DNA of 64,000 nt from Aselliscus stoliczkanus (lineage: Eukaryota > Chordata > Mammalia > Chiroptera > Hipposideridae): NCBI GenBank assembly GCA_033961575.1, contig CM066738.1:106107478-106171477 (forward strand), in the 5' to 3' direction. This document shows positions 12,163 through 24,352 of this stretch, piece after piece. The notes under the pieces are model-generated. The model was given only the letters and a program-made list of their open reading frames with translations. It was not told where the DNA came from and did no database searches. How positions within the stretch are numbered: the first letter of the stretch is position 1; each line of letters begins with the position of its first letter. Both the position numbers and the translations under genes were made by a program.

Positions 12163-12914
12163 AAAAAGGAAAAAAAAGATACAACTCTAACTGAGCTTAT
12201 GATGAAAGCCCTTCTGTGTTTTTATTATATTCAAGTTTATTTTCCTGTCTCAAGTGTTTTTCACACCTATTTTCTTGAAGGATCTGAATACTATTTCACA
12301 GAAATAGAATACTATTTCAACTAATGAACATGGAGTTGGTGTTGACATCTTTATAAATGTATCTGTGTTTCTAAATAAAACATTTTTATAATATATATTA
12401 TGTACAAAATATGTCCAGTCTGGATGTGCGCTAAATATTTGTCAGACTTGGGATATCAAAGTGTAGCTAATAGATGCCAAACATAAAACTTTATCTTCAG
12501 TTTCCGAAATGTTTTAGTCAGTGGTTCACTTTCATATGTCTAGTCCTATAATATAATTGTTTATGAGATTCTTATCCCAACCAATCCATCAATCTGTATA
12601 ATTTTGGAGCAACATCTTATATTGGGGAAAGATATGGCATCAGGGTTATTCTTTCTAGGATAATTCCTCCCTCTCTTTTCTTTATTCCTAGCCCATCTCT
12701 CTGGCCTTTATAAGGTTTCAAATTATTTCTGATTAAAAATTATTGTCTTAAGAGTATAATTTAGATTTCAACTCTGTTTTCCTCAACAACATTTAAATAA
12801 AGGAAAATGAAAGATATCTCTGTTTATCCCATAGTTTGTTTTAGACATTCTGTACTATTTCTGATTGGAATTTGTACTGTTCATAATAGAGATAACACTT
12901 CAAATCAATGTTAA

Positions 12915-13035
12915 TCCATAGAGTTATTTTAACTCCCTCAATTTACAGATGAAAAAGTTGAGGTTGATGGAGGTTATGCAACTTGCCCCTCGTTAGTCAT
13001 CATAAGAACTAGAAATAAGATACGTGTGTTCTGAG
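12915..13035 (+). repeat. MIR SINE fragment
   Basis: Contains the MIR-like phrase 'TTTACAGATGAAAAAGTTGA' followed by 'GGTTATGCAACTTGCCC', the consensus order for the MIR 3' half. Confidence 0.65.
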
Positions 13036-14341
13036 TTAATCTATTAACCAGTCAGTAGGTAAATGTGGATAACCTATCAAATTTTATTTTAGTTTTTCAT
13101 TTTATTCTCTATGTGATTTTTAGTTTTCCACTTAGGTGCAAATTCATGTTACCTCTTTTGCCCTATATTTGATACCAGATGTTTGGCACATTTTTTAGAG
13201 GAAAATAGCAAGGCAGACTAATAAGGATGGAGCAAAAATACAGGCAGTAACTAAGGTGGAAAATGTACAGCTCAGGGAATTTGTGAGAAAACCGTCCCAC
13301 CAGTACCTCCCCCAATTGTGATTTCTTCATGTTTTGCTACATCTTCCCTCATTCATCAGTTGTGTTTTCTCTTTAAGCTAGCATGTGGTATTAACATTTT
13401 TTCTTTTGCACTTTTTTTCCTAGCTATATATTTATGTTTGGCACTAATAGTCAAGAGTAACCATAAAACATGCCTATGAGCAAAGCAATGATGTTTGCAT
13501 GCACATTTTCTATCATTCCACTCATTGTGTATTTTGTTTTTTTCTTTTGCGATGAACACTTTCCTTATTTTGGAATGTTCCCTGGAAAATGATTCATATC
13601 CCAAGGGTATGACCAGAGAATATAAAGGCAAATTTGTTTCAAAATGCCATTTTTTTGTGATCTAAGCCCCTTATGTCTCCACATCAGCAACTTGGGAACA
13701 CTGGGGGCATTTGGGTTCAGTTCACAGAAGTCAGTGTCTTCAAAGGTTGCATTGTGCTCTGCTGTTATGAATGACTTGCCTAGTAAGTTACCGTCATCAA
13801 ACTCATAAGCCGTATTCATGTTGCCTAAACTGCAGTGTCATTCTACTTCACTCCCCCAACAAAAAATACAATGCAATTTTTCTTGCCTGTTAAGACAGTA
13901 ATTACTAACTTTAACTTCAGTAAGAATCGGTATTCCTTGTAGAAGGAAATAACACAAAAGCCAGATTGAGCATATTTCTTAAACCCATAACACGGGAAAC
14001 CTAGACCACTTGTTAAATAGGATTCTGATTTCTAAGGAAGACTGTTATGTATTGATCATTCAACACTGGCAAAAATCATCTGCATCTTATTGTGAAATAT
14101 ACAGGATAACTAACTATGAACCATTTTTTTCAAAAATAGTCTTCTAGTTCTTATACATGAAGACTAACAATCCTATGATTCATTTCATAACACTCCTGAG
14201 CCAGTAAGACCACAATGTCCTTGAACAAAAGCTGCAAATTTAATAAAACGTTCATGTTTTTTGAACTTGAGAAAAGAAACCAAGAAAGTTACTTTTTTAA
14301 ATAGGTATTAATACTGGTAAATACACTTTTTAGCTGCAAAG

Positions 14342-14344
<3 letters not shown>
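13036..14344. other. Non-coding stretch, no gene seen
   Basis: An 84-codon minus-strand frame (13565-13819) and a 91-codon one (13356-13631) overlap here. Neither resembles a protein family I know and neither has splice or promoter context. Confidence 0.5.

Positions 14345-14407
<63 letters not shown>
14345..14407. repeat. (GA)n microsatellite
   Basis: Uninterrupted GA run of about 31 units. Confidence 0.98.
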
Positions 14408-14409
<2 letters not shown>

Positions 14410-14804
14410 CTAGAAGAAAAAGCATAGGGTTGGAATTAGTGCCTGTATTAACCATAAACTTTTAAATTATTCTTAATAATGGATGCTGAACTGAGAATAG
14501 CATTTCACTTTGACTAAACCATTTAGTCAAGGAAAGACAATAGAAATATGCATTTATTTCTTTGCTATTTTTTGTTTGTTTTGCACACATTTATTTTCTC
14601 TCTCCCATGGGTCTGATTTCTACTGTAACTGGGGATAGGCATTGGGCTGATTAGGAAGTCAGTTCTTGCCCAGAGTCAGTCAGATTCTCTGAAATAAACA
14701 TGGGGTCCAATGGTATGCCAATGGGCCATGGCATATTGCTGTTGATTCAATCTGTCCCCCACAAATCGTGAACAAAAATATTTAAATTAATGAGATTCAT
14801 TGCA

Positions 14805-14965
14805 ATTTCAGTTCAACAGGCCTGAGTTTGAATCTCTATTCACCTTTTCATAAGCTTTGCAGCTGATATTTAAGAAACATATTGACTTTAATGTCCTATC
14901 ATTAGAACATTACATTCTACATCAAAGGGTTGTTGCAATGATATAAAATAATAGGTGTAAAATTA
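14805..14965 (+). repeat. MIR SINE, degraded
   Basis: The text 'CCTGAGTTTGAATCTC' followed about 100 bp later by 'AAAGGGTTGTTGCAATGATA' follows the MIR order. The middle is diverged. Confidence 0.5.
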
Positions 14966-15359
14966 ACTAACACAATAACAAAACTAATTTTCTTCGATTT
15001 TATGGAAATGATTCTATAGACTATACCTACTTACTATTGCATTAATTCAGGATTCTATTAATCAAAAATTTATTTATTTTAAAATATATTTAATATAGAT
15101 TTAAAGTTCTATTTATTTTGTGCATCCACAGAATAAATTAGTTCCTAAGAGATCTAATTATTATCTAGAGAATCACATAGCTGCTGAGAAAATCAGTTCT
15201 CTGTATCTTTTACAAGTTGGCTCACCTCTGTACACTTTTATTTAGTTTTAAATAAAATTATCATTCTTCTAAGGGCCTAAGAAACATAATAATACCAAAC
15301 TTGGCAACCAACAGCCATATATGGCTATATTTGGATGTCATTTAAAATCAGACACTGCT

Positions 15360-15490
15360 GGTCCGGCCAAGTGGCGCAGTGGTTAAGCACTGGCTTGGGA
15401 AGCCAGCGGTGCCGGTTTGGGTCCCAAATATGAGGGCCAGTGACACTGCCCTCAAAAAAATAAAAATAAAAATAAATAAATAAATAAAAT
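15360..15490 (+). mobile_element. tRNA-derived SINE, short form, with TSD
   Basis: The body opens GGTCCGGCCAAGTGGCGCAG. A box A-like segment (GTGGCGCAGTGG) and a box B-like segment (GGTTTGGGTCC) are visible, as expected for a Pol III tRNA-derived promoter. The body stops after ACACTGCCCTC and runs into an A-rich tail with TAAA units. A perfect 16-bp TSD, AAAATCAGACACTGCT, flanks it at 15344-15359 and 15491-15506. Perfect duplication and little divergence indicate a fairly recent insertion. Confidence 0.95.
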
Positions 15491-16315
15491 AAAATCAGAC
15501 ACTGCTACTGAACATATGTTGAAGATTAACAAAAATCAAAACTTTTATAGGGTTTTCCATTTGTACATCTTTTGCTTATCTGTTAAAATAAGGTCATAGT
15601 TCTCTTGTTTGTATACAATCTGGGACACAGTAAATGTTTTGGGAGTTTAAGCATATTAAACCCATTTGTTCTTTGAAACCTCTAAATATCTGTGTTTCCC
15701 ACTTTTATATTGATTCAGAAGCCTTTATTAATGTTTTTGAAACCTGAGAAAACAAAACAATAAGTCATTTCGCTTTTTTTTATTTTCTGCAAATGTCATT
15801 ACTCATGACTGTAAAGATAAACTTGCTTTGAGTGTTATGCAATTTAACATGTCATATATCACTGACATCACAAAATAAGAGTGTGAGTCACATTTGGAAA
15901 CACCTGAGGAAACCTGTCTTATACATGGAACTCTGAGCAAAGATAAAGCTATTTACTGTTTTGGAAAGCGAGTATGTTATGCAAAGTCATATAAAGCATC
16001 TTTAACAAAAGGATGTATTGGATTTAAAATGTCACATCCTTTTGTTTCCAGCTCCTTTACCAAATATAGACATTCTGAAATTACATTGAATATAGGACAT
16101 CGTCTGTGCCTTATACCTTAAATATGTTTGTTTAACCATATTTGTTATGAATCAATCAAAAAGCTGGTAGCAGGTACATTGTCTTCAGGTGGAAAGTTCA
16201 GAAAGCACGTTTTAAAATAGAGAGGTAGAATATATTTCATTCCTGAATGATCTGAATATGAATAAAGTAATTAAAATATACTTGAAACAAACTGAAAGAA
16301 ATAGCTCAGTCTGTT

Positions 16316-16699
16316 TGTTAGGGACTGAATGATCTTCTCCCAAAATGCATCTGCTGAAACCCCAAACCTGGATATGGCTGCATTTGAAAATAGGGTCTTT
16401 AAAGAGGTAAGAAAGGTTACATGAGGTCATGACGGTGGGGCACTCATCCAGGAGAAATGGTGTCCTTATAAGAAGAGGAAGAGACACTTGCACCTTTCTC
16501 TCCTGGCACACACAGGAGCAAAGACTTGTGACGACACAGCAGGGCGACCATATGTGAGACAAAGGTGGGGTTTCCTGGGGAGAGCCAACTGCCAACACCT
16601 TGACCTGGGACTTCCAGCCTCCAAAACTAAATACATTTCTGTTGTTGAAGCCAACCAGTCTGTGGTATTTTGCTTTGGCAGCCCTAGCAAATGAATATA
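16316..16699 (+). repeat. ERVL-MaLR LTR, MLT1-like
   Basis: It starts TGTTAGGGACTGAATGAT and follows the MaLR order: CTGCTGAAACCCCAAACC, then GGTGTCCTTATAAGAAGAGG, CCTTGACCTGGGACTTCCAG, a degenerate polyadenylation region near 16627, then GCAGCCCTAGCAAATGAATA at the end. It looks like a nearly full-length solo LTR. The subfamily is not certain. Short frames on both strands inside it are shadows. Confidence 0.85.
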
Positions 16700-16869
16700 C
16701 TATTTAACTTTGCTCAACATTTAAGCAGTATAGCTGGGATCAGCACCTTAATTTATTTTTTAACAACCTTTATTCATTTGGATTATAACAACTGATTTAT
16801 AACTAACTAAAAAGTCAGAATTTTGTGTGGAAATAAGTTCATGTCAGTTTAATTAACGTCATTGGATTC

Positions 16870-16998
16870 ACAGTATTTATGGAATGCCAAATAGTTTTCA
16901 GGAATTGTAATGAATTCCAGAAATACCAAGATTAATTAAGCACAGTCCTTTCCCTCAAGTCCCATATGGTCTAATGGAAGATGATGACAAATATCCCA
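16870..16998 (-). repeat. L2 3'-end fragment
   Basis: The plus strand reads CAGTCCTTTCCCTCAAGTCC then CATATGGTCTAATGGAAGAT, the reverse complement of the L2 3'-terminal region. The element runs on the minus strand. Confidence 0.6.
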
Positions 16999-17544
16999 TC
17001 GTTTTTGCCCAGTGCTGCAGCCAGGAGTCTAGGTTGGGAACCAAAACCTGAATCTAAGCTTTGTTCATGGGTGATGTTGAGAAATGTCCTGCGACCTGGT
17101 GGGCAGGTTACCTTAGCTGCCATGTCCCGGATGGTGAAATCCTAACAAAAACGCATCCTAGCTGAGCAAGGAGAAATGCGTGGTCCCAGAACAAAGTCTC
17201 CTTTGTGGAAGCATCAGAGTACCTCATTAGGCCTAATCTGTAAACTTGCTACATGTGGGTTGCAGTAGGGATTCATCTGCTGGCAAGGCATATATATCAC
17301 CGTCGGCTCTGTCCTGCGGAATGAGCCGTTAGCACTGGGGAGTGCACCGACTCTCAGACTAGAGACGTTTTGGAGTAAATTCAAAAATAACCTTCATTCC
17401 CCTCTCCCACCAATAACAATACATTCCTAGCTAATATTACTTCCAGATATGCCCATGCCCACCCAATACATCAGCTAACACTGAAAATTCAGCTTTCAAT
17501 CCCGTGGATTTCTATGACCTGAAGTCAAGACTGTTGTCATTCTG
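16999..17544. other. Unassigned stretch with a small CpG-bearing patch
   Basis: No gene or repeat recognised. About 17295-17370 carries several CpG dinucleotides, which are otherwise scarce in the window. Confidence 0.4.
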
Positions 17545-17571
17545 AAAAAAAAAAAAAAAAAAAAAATCAAA

Positions 17572-17658
<87 letters not shown>
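17545..17658. repeat. Compound A-run, (CT)n, (TA)n microsatellite
   Basis: A 22-base A run, a short spacer, a CT run of about 39 bp, then a TA run of about 45 bp. The A run could be the tail of a retroelement whose body I do not recognise. Confidence 0.95.
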
Positions 17659-17660
<2 letters not shown>

Positions 17661-18384
17661 TTCATTTGACGGTGATGATATAGGTCAAAAGTTATATTGG
17701 GGAAACATTCCCTTCTGTCCACAGGAATTACTAGAGGTTACCTGGCCCTTTCGAAATAAGTATTCGTTTTAAGGCTACAAAAATATTAAAATCACCAAGG
17801 AACAGGCAAGGATGAAAGATTCAGAAGTGGCAATGCCCAGGTTCGTATATCTGTTTGTGAGCTAATATCCATCGCTGACATATGGAATATAGAGACAAGA
17901 AAGGCTTGGAGTCAAGAACAACTCAGCTTGAGGTGTGAATTTCACATGCCCCAGAAAGCAAATCCAAGAGCTTTAGGACCTGGGAGAGGTCAGGGGGCCG
18001 TAGTTAAAGAACCAGGAATCACTGTGTAAGGTAGTAATTGCACTTCTGTGTGTGTGATACAGGACATGGTTAAGTACCCGGCCAGGTAAACAGTGTATGT
18101 AGAGATAAAAAGTAAACAGCTTACAAAAGAGTCCTGGGTTACAGTAAACATCAGCAATAAACAAAGGCCAATGGTAGAAAAAAGAAAGAGTTCAGAGGAG
18201 AGAATGGCGTTAAACCAATCATGGAAAATGAGGATTTCAAGAAGGAAATGACCCACCAATTCTCCTGTCACAGATGTTAGCAAATAAGTGAAAAGGGACC
18301 ATTGTTGTCGGAATGGAACTTAACTGCGCAGGCAATGAGCAAGGCAACAGGTGCGTCTTTGGGGTCCTGAAGGTGTGGAAGTAA

Positions 18385-18465
18385 AGACTGGTTTTGTAAT
18401 AGTTTCTAGCTGTGTGACCACAACAAGTTATTTAACCTTTTTCACACCTGAATTTCTTCCTCCCT
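18385..18465 (+). repeat. MIR SINE fragment
   Basis: The phrase 'TAGCTGTGTGACCACAACAA' followed by 'GTTATTTAACCTTTTT' matches the central MIR core. Confidence 0.65.
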
Positions 18466-18586
18466 CCCCCACTTCCTTCCTTCCTTCTTTTGAAGGAAAT
18501 CACAGTTAGCTTTTATTTATCAACAGATACTACGCAGCTCAGAGGTAACTGACCACTTTTGGGATTCCTATGATATCTGAGTTGAC

Positions 18587-18704
18587 TTTTTTTTTTTTTT
18601 TTTTTTTGAGGGTAAGTGTCACTGGCCCTCATATGTGGGACCCGAACTGGGGCCGCTGGCTTCCCAAGACAGCGCTTAACCACCACGCCACTCGGCCAGC
18701 TCTA
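18587..18704 (-). mobile_element. tRNA-derived SINE, short form, with TSD
   Basis: Reverse-strand copy of the SINE at 15360: a T run at the left (its A tail), then GAGGGTAAGTGTCACTGGCC and, at the right, CCACGCCACTCGGCCAGC. The TSD is about 8-14 bp, GAGTTGAC at 18579-18586 against GAGTCGAC at 18705-18712, followed on both sides by T-rich bases. Confidence 0.92.
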
Positions 18705-19150
18705 GAGTCGACATTTTTAGTATACCTTACACAACTCCTTATGAACAAAATAAAACCACAAACAACAACACCAAACAAAACACAAGCTGGCTTATCACTC
18801 TATTTTCAATTCGATGCACTTTCAAAGAAATGGTAGCCTGGCCTCCAAAAAAATATTTTAAATGAATTTATTTTATTTTACCCAAGTCTATGGAGCAAAC
18901 ACCAAACAGAGATTGAATTCCTTGAACACATTAAAAAAAGAAAAACCAACTTCTAAATGCCCTTTCTCCATCTCTGTTTCCAAGTCAGGGCAGAGGGCGG
19001 TGTGTGGGGCACAAACCTCAGGTACAAAGATTAAGTAGGCACTCAAATTCTCAGTAATAAACCAAGGTAATATTTATATTAATGCACTATTGAAAAGTCC
19101 AAGTTAATGCAAAAATATCCATGATGAACAAAACATTGAAATTTTACTTA

Positions 19151-19255
19151 AGAACAGGGTCGAGGCTTGCACTTGTACAACTCAGCCCCTCGTATCGCCC
19201 GTCCCGGCCCTGTTTGTCACTCCCAGGTCCTCTTCACGCATGCTGGCGACAACTG
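19151..19255. other. Local CpG-rich patch in AT-rich DNA
   Basis: About 100 bp with clearly raised G+C and roughly seven CpG sites (for example CTCGTATCGCCCGTCCCGGC). It is far too short for a CpG island. No promoter motif, exon or repeat family was recognised. Confidence 0.4.
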
Positions 19256-19304
19256 CTCTAAATTCTTACTCTGATGGACACTAAGCTACAGATCCCCCTC
19301 CTCA

Positions 19305-19305
<1 letters not shown>

Positions 19306-19346
<41 letters not shown>
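19306..19346. repeat. (CA)n microsatellite
   Basis: Pure CA run. On the minus strand it creates an artificial poly(Cys/Val) frame. Confidence 0.97.
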
Positions 19347-19347
<1 letters not shown>

Positions 19348-19669
19348 CACTTGTCCCTCTATTCCACTTAAGTTAGTTTTCTCATTTACCCTCCTTTCTT
19401 TAATCATTTTGGCTCTTAGATATAATAGCTTGTCCCTGTGGGGTTCTTGAATTTTTCTGCACCCCATTATTAACTATGTGATGCCAAATCAAGGTGGGCC
19501 CAATGGCTGACCCAGTGAGAAACTCTTTTGTCTTTATAATTGTGCCTAGGATTTATAACAGGAGAGATGTAACATAGAGTCATATAACAATAATGGCAAA
19601 TGAAGTTATATTTGTAAAGGCGTACTGAGTTTTTCAGCACCTAAACACACGATACTTATGTGCTTCTTC

Positions 19670-19800
19670 CTGTGACTGAAATGAGTGTATGATTCCTATC
19701 CCTGTTTTACAGATGAGAAAACTGAGGCACACTGTCCTAAATTACTTTGTTAGTCCACGTATTTAAAAGTATCTGTGCTTAAGTGGACAAGTTGTATTAT
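19670..19800 (+). repeat. MIR SINE fragment
   Basis: Contains 'CCTGTTTTACAGATGAGAAA' and 'ACTGAGGCACA', the hallmark MIR core phrase, followed by a diverged 3' part. Confidence 0.8.
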
Positions 19801-22009
19801 CTGATGGTTTAACTCACCATTCTTTGTTTGGAATTCCGTATCTGAAGGAAAGGTTAGAATTTTAACTCATAATTGGAGAATTGTCTTTCATGTGAATGCT
19901 TCCTGTGTGTTATGGGAAATAAGATAATGGGATAGACTATGTGTATATGCTGCCATATTAAGCAATGATGCTGACCCTGCCAAATAAAACAAATGTATAC
20001 AATAAGTTTGTATTCATGTTTCCAATGATGGTATATGCTGTCAAAAAAAAATGCTAGCCCCATCCAAAAATAGTTTTCCTGCCTTTTGGGTTGAATTGTC
20101 TGTCAAAATGATGAACCAATTGTACAATGAGAATCAGCATTTAGGGGGTATCTTTCCCACCTGTCACAGCAATCGGTCCTGCCACAGTGCAAGCTGATAA
20201 AAATATCTGAAGTCTTCCCTTATCAGCCAACTAAGTCCTGATTTTAAGGAAGAAAAAGTAGGTGCAGAGCCAGAAGCTCAGGAAATAAGTAATACAATGC
20301 CAAGCATCCTCAACATATTGGGAGCAGTGACTTTTTGAATCTCGGTGCATTTTGCAATGAAGTCTGGTAATTAAAAGAAAATCAAAATGCTGATGACTAT
20401 TAGTCATCTTTTCCTTCATGCATTCCTCCACACCCATGCCAAACTCCACACCACAGCACTCACGTAAGAATTCAAGCTGCAGCCCTTAAAGAAAAGGGAC
20501 AGACCCCCGTAGAATGCACACACATACACAAAATGTATCAAATTATTTTCTAAAATAGCTGAAAGCAGCTCAAGTGGTTTCAGATTGCTTCAGGCATTCT
20601 TAAATTTCTGACTGACAAGTGTTAGGGAATTTAGTTGTAATCATCTTCCTTATTCAAGAAACAGTTAATAATGGCAAAAAAAAGAAAAAAGAAACTAGCT
20701 TCTCATATTTGCACATTTTAAAACAAAGAAAAAAAAAGTGTACAATGCCCTCCAAATATTTTTCTTTAACCAAAACTGTTAAATAGTGCTGACTATAGAA
20801 AACTAACGCGACACATTTCTTCAGCCAGCTCTGAGTCTAGGAGGCACCACCTTCTTTAATGACAGTGCCTGGGAAAAGAACCGTGGCAGTAATTATATTT
20901 GGGTGAATATTATCCCATTTGTGTGCAGATTTCTGATGCTTAAAAAGGTCTAGGTTAATGAAGCATCCAGCAAAGACAATTTCACATTGTTTGTTGAACC
21001 TGTGGCATTTGGCAAAACTAGAAATCATATTAACAGGCAGTAGATCTCAGTGTAGCAAGATACGGTTGAAATTAATATGGCATGTTTTCCATATTCACTG
21101 ACAGACAAGGACCTGCCTATAGTGCATTAATAATTCGGGAACATAATAGTGGGTGGCAACACAAGGTGCTTTTTGCTTCCTACCCACTGAGAATGAAGAG
21201 GATGTTAAAAATCTCACATCTCTCCAGTCCAGGAACCTTCCAGGAGACAGTCATTTACATGCTGCAAGAACCACAAATAGCAAAGAGAGAGCTAGCTCAC
21301 TGGCTGCAGTTTTGTTTGGATGCTACTATGCTTCAGGTTTTGTTTTTTCTTTATTGTGAGTCAAAATCTGCCATGGCATAAATTCCTCTCATCACTCCTA
21401 AATCTCTCTTATGGGACACTTCTGAATAATCTCAGTACCCTTTCCGAATGGCATGTCATCAAAGTCTGGAAGCTGCTGTCACTCCTCTGTTATGCCTTCT
21501 AATCCCACCACTTAAATATCTTCAATTTCTCTACTGTGGCATTTATAACACAAACATTAGACATCTTGACTTCATCTCAAACCCCAAATTCCTATAGGTG
21601 TTTCCAAGCTTGTGAAACAGGCTTGGTCATAGAAATTCAAATATATTTATACAAAAATAGAACTGATTTCAAAACAAATACAGAGGCCCGAGCTTCTGCC
21701 AGTCATGACCCCCTCCAGAGGTTTCCCCACCTAAGTCAATGGCGGCTCTGCCTTTGCTGTTGTTATTTCTTTGTCTCTCTCCAAATTGAATACGGTAGGG
21801 AATTCTTTCTGCCTTCTAATGTATTCTAATGTATTCTTTCTGCCACTCTGGCCTGTCCCAGTCTATGATGTGGGTCCGAGAGAACACCATGGCTTGTCTG
21901 GGTTATTGGAAACAGCCTCTGCACTAGGCGGCCTGCACCTGACTTCCCTCGTCACCTGTCACCTCCCGGAGCTCTCACAGCGCACAGTGATCCTGTTAGA
22001 CCACAGGTA
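19801..22009. other. Non-coding stretch, no gene seen
   Basis: Small frames of 60-99 codons occur on both strands (for example 21082-21381 plus and 20837-21028 minus), but none has a recognisable domain. A small tandem duplication of TAATGTATTC is at about 21819-21838. Confidence 0.5.
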
Positions 22010-22530
22010 GGCTGCTGTCACTGCTTCCCTGAAAACTCCACAGAGCTTGCCTGATTCTCACAGGGTAAAAGCCAGTCTTTTTGGTAAACTTGGGGGCGCT
22101 TTATGGTATGCCCCTCTCCCCTCCAATATCACATGACTGGGCTCGTGCTCCATGACCCGGCCTACCTTGTCTCACGCTGATCCCACTAGCCTCCTTGCTG
22201 TGTTTGTAAGTCACAGGCATATTATCATCTTAGAGCAGAATTTCTCCACACTGCTCACCCCCCTGACAATTTAGGCTGAATTGTTTTGGGTCGGGTGGGG
22301 CTGTTCTGTGCACCCCTGGCCTTTACTCACAAGATGTCAGAGGCAACCCCTGCCCCACATTGTCACAGCCAAGAACATATCCAGACGCTGCCCAATGTCC
22401 CTTGTGGGGGCAAAGTAGCTTCTAGCTCACAGCCACTGTCCTAGGGCCTTGATATTTTGTGTTCCTTCTCTCTAGAATTGTATGGAACATTGTCAGTATT
22501 CCCACTTCCTTCTGAACTGCACCCAAATAT
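22010..22530 (+). repeat. L2 fragment split by a MER20
   Basis: The left part reads like L2 ('CACAGAGCTTGCCTGATTCT', 'CCGGCCTACCTTGTCTCACG', 'CTAGCCTCCTTGCTGTG'). The right part, after the MER20, continues with 'TTCCTTCTCTCTAGAATTG'. Old and diverged. Confidence 0.5.
22233..22441 (-). mobile_element. MER20 (hAT-Charlie) element
   Basis: Read on the minus strand it starts near AGTGGCTGTGAGCTAGAAGC, continues with an AAGGGACATTGGGCAGCGTC stretch, then GGCCAGGGGTGCACAGAACA, and ends GTGGAGAAATTCTGC. This is the order of the roughly 220-bp MER20 consensus with hAT-like termini. It sits inside L2 sequence. MER20 is known as a source of regulatory sites in placental mammals; nothing here shows such a role for this copy. 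Confidence 0.75.
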
Positions 22531-22654
22531 TAAGTTATCTTTGAAAAATTTACTGGCCACAATAACTACAAACCCCTGTTATACAATTTTTCTTGTTTGA
22601 TTTTTTTTTTTCTCTTTACAATTTACCCATAGCTGGTATACTATTTCAAAAGAT

Positions 22655-23404
22655 GTTTTGGTTTTTTTTTTGTTTTGTTTTGTTTTTTGAGCAATTTTAG
22701 GTTACCAGAAAAATTGAAGGGAAGGTAGGGGACTCCTTATAAGCCTCTTTGCCCTGCACACCCACAGCCTCCCTCACCATCAATGTCCTCAACAGGGGGG
22801 TACATTTGTTGCAATTTATGAACCTACATTGACACACCATTAACATCCAAAGTCCAGAATTTACCTTAGGGTTCACTCTTGGTGTTGTACATTGTATGGG
22901 TTTGGACAAATGTATGTGACATATACCCACCATTATAAAATCATACAGTTGTATTATTGACTTAAACATCCTCTGAACTCCGTCAATTCATCCCTACCTC
23001 CCTCTTAACCTCTGGCAACTGACTTTTTTTTTTTTTTTTACTATCCCCATAGGTTTTCCTTTCCAAAAATGTCACATAGTTAGACTCATACAGTATGTGG
23101 CATTTTCAGATTGGATTATTTCACTTAGTAATATGACTTTAAGGTTCTTCCATTTTTTTTCATGGCTTGGTAATTCATTTCTTTTTAACACTGAATAATA
23201 GTCCATTGTCCAGATGTGTCACAGTTTATCTATCTATTCACCTACCGAAGTCATTTTGGTTGCTTTCAAGTTTTGGCAATCAGGAATAAAGCTTCTATAA
23301 ACATCCATGTGTAGGTTTTTGTGTGCAAGCACACTTTCAACACTTTTGGGCAAATGCCAAAATATGCAGTTGTTGGATCACATGATAAGAATATGTTTAG
23401 TTTT

Positions 23405-23436
<32 letters not shown>

Positions 23437-24352
23437 TTAGAATATGTTTAGTTTTATGAGAAACCACCAAACTGTGTTCCAAAGTGACTAACTCTTTGCC
23501 TTCCCACAAGCAATGGATGAGAGTTTCTGTTGTTCTGCATCTTTATCAGCATTTGGTTCCCAATGTTCCCAATTTGGTCATTCTAATAGGTGTGGAGTTT
23601 TTATCTGCACATATGATATGATATCTGCACATATGATATCTGACATATGATATGGAGCATCTTTTCCTATTTTATTTGACATCTGTATATCTTCTCTGAT
23701 GTGACGTCTCTTAAGATTTTCAGACTATTGTTTAATTGGATTATTTGTTTCCTTATTGTGGGGTTTTAAGAGTTCTTTTTATTTTGGATACCAGACCTTT
23801 ATCAGGGGTGTCTTTTGCAAATATTTTTCTCCCTGTCCCTGGCTTGCCTTCTCATTCTTCTGATGATGTCTCTTGCAGAGCACGATGTCTTTTATTGTAT
23901 TAAAGTACAGCTTATCTAAAGAGTCATTACCACATGCATGATCTCATCTAGGTTCTCCTATGCTATTTTCTAGGAGTTTTAAAATTGTGTGTTTCACATG
24001 TAGATCTGTGGTCCATATTGAGTTTATTTTTGTGAGTGTTTTAAGGTTTGTGTCTAGATTCCTTTTTCAGATGTGGATGTCCAGTTGTTCCAGCTCCATT
24101 TTTTGAAGAGATCATCTTTGCTCCATTGTGTTGCCTTTGAAACTAAGCCAAGGATCAATTGACTATATGTGAGTCTATTTCTGGTCTCTGTAGCCTGTTT
24201 CATCGACCTATTTATTCTTTCACCAATAACATGCTGTCTTGATTACTGTAGCTACAGTAATATTTGAAGTCGGTAGCATCAAGCTTTGTTCTTTTCCTTC
24301 AGTATCATGTTCGCTATTCTGGATATGTTGCCTCTCCAACTAAACTTTGAAA
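22655..24352 (-). repeat. L1 3' part, 1.7 kb, 5'-truncated
   Basis: The plus strand opens with T/G-rich tail sequence (the reverse of the A tail) and then follows the reverse complement of a mammalian L1 3'UTR and ORF2 carboxy end. Recognisable points are 'TGACACACCATTAACATCCA' (22830), 'TTAGGGTTCACTCTTGGTGT' (22867), 'TGAATAATAGTCCATTGTCC' (23193), 'GGATGTCCAGTTGTTCCAGC' (24076) and the end near 24345. The frame is destroyed by indels. Its subfamily looks like L1MA/L1MB. It contains the small tail-only insertion at 23407-23438. Confidence 0.88.
23407..23438 (-). mobile_element. (TATT)8 insertion with 19-bp flanking duplication
   Basis: Exactly 32 bp of TATT repeats lie between two identical 19-bp copies of AGAATATGTTTAGTTTTAT (23388-23406 and 23439-23457). 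The flanking sequence occurs once in the L1 consensus as I recall it, so the second copy is a duplication. On the minus strand the insert is (AATA)8. It looks like a retroposon reduced to its tail; replication slippage with local duplication is the alternative. Confidence 0.7.

Noticed and set aside
13565..13819. 84-codon minus-strand frame considered as a possible processed pseudogene
   Set aside because: No known protein recognised, no poly(A) or TSD; this length is expected by chance in AT-rich sequence.
15360..15440. tRNA-like sequence considered as a tRNA gene
   Set aside because: It is the 5' module of a dispersed SINE with TSD and A tail, and does not close into a clean acceptor stem by eye.
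20837..21028. 63-codon minus-strand frame with a compact, plausible-looking composition
   Set aside because: No domain or family recognised and no conserved context; other small frames nearby look equally plausible.
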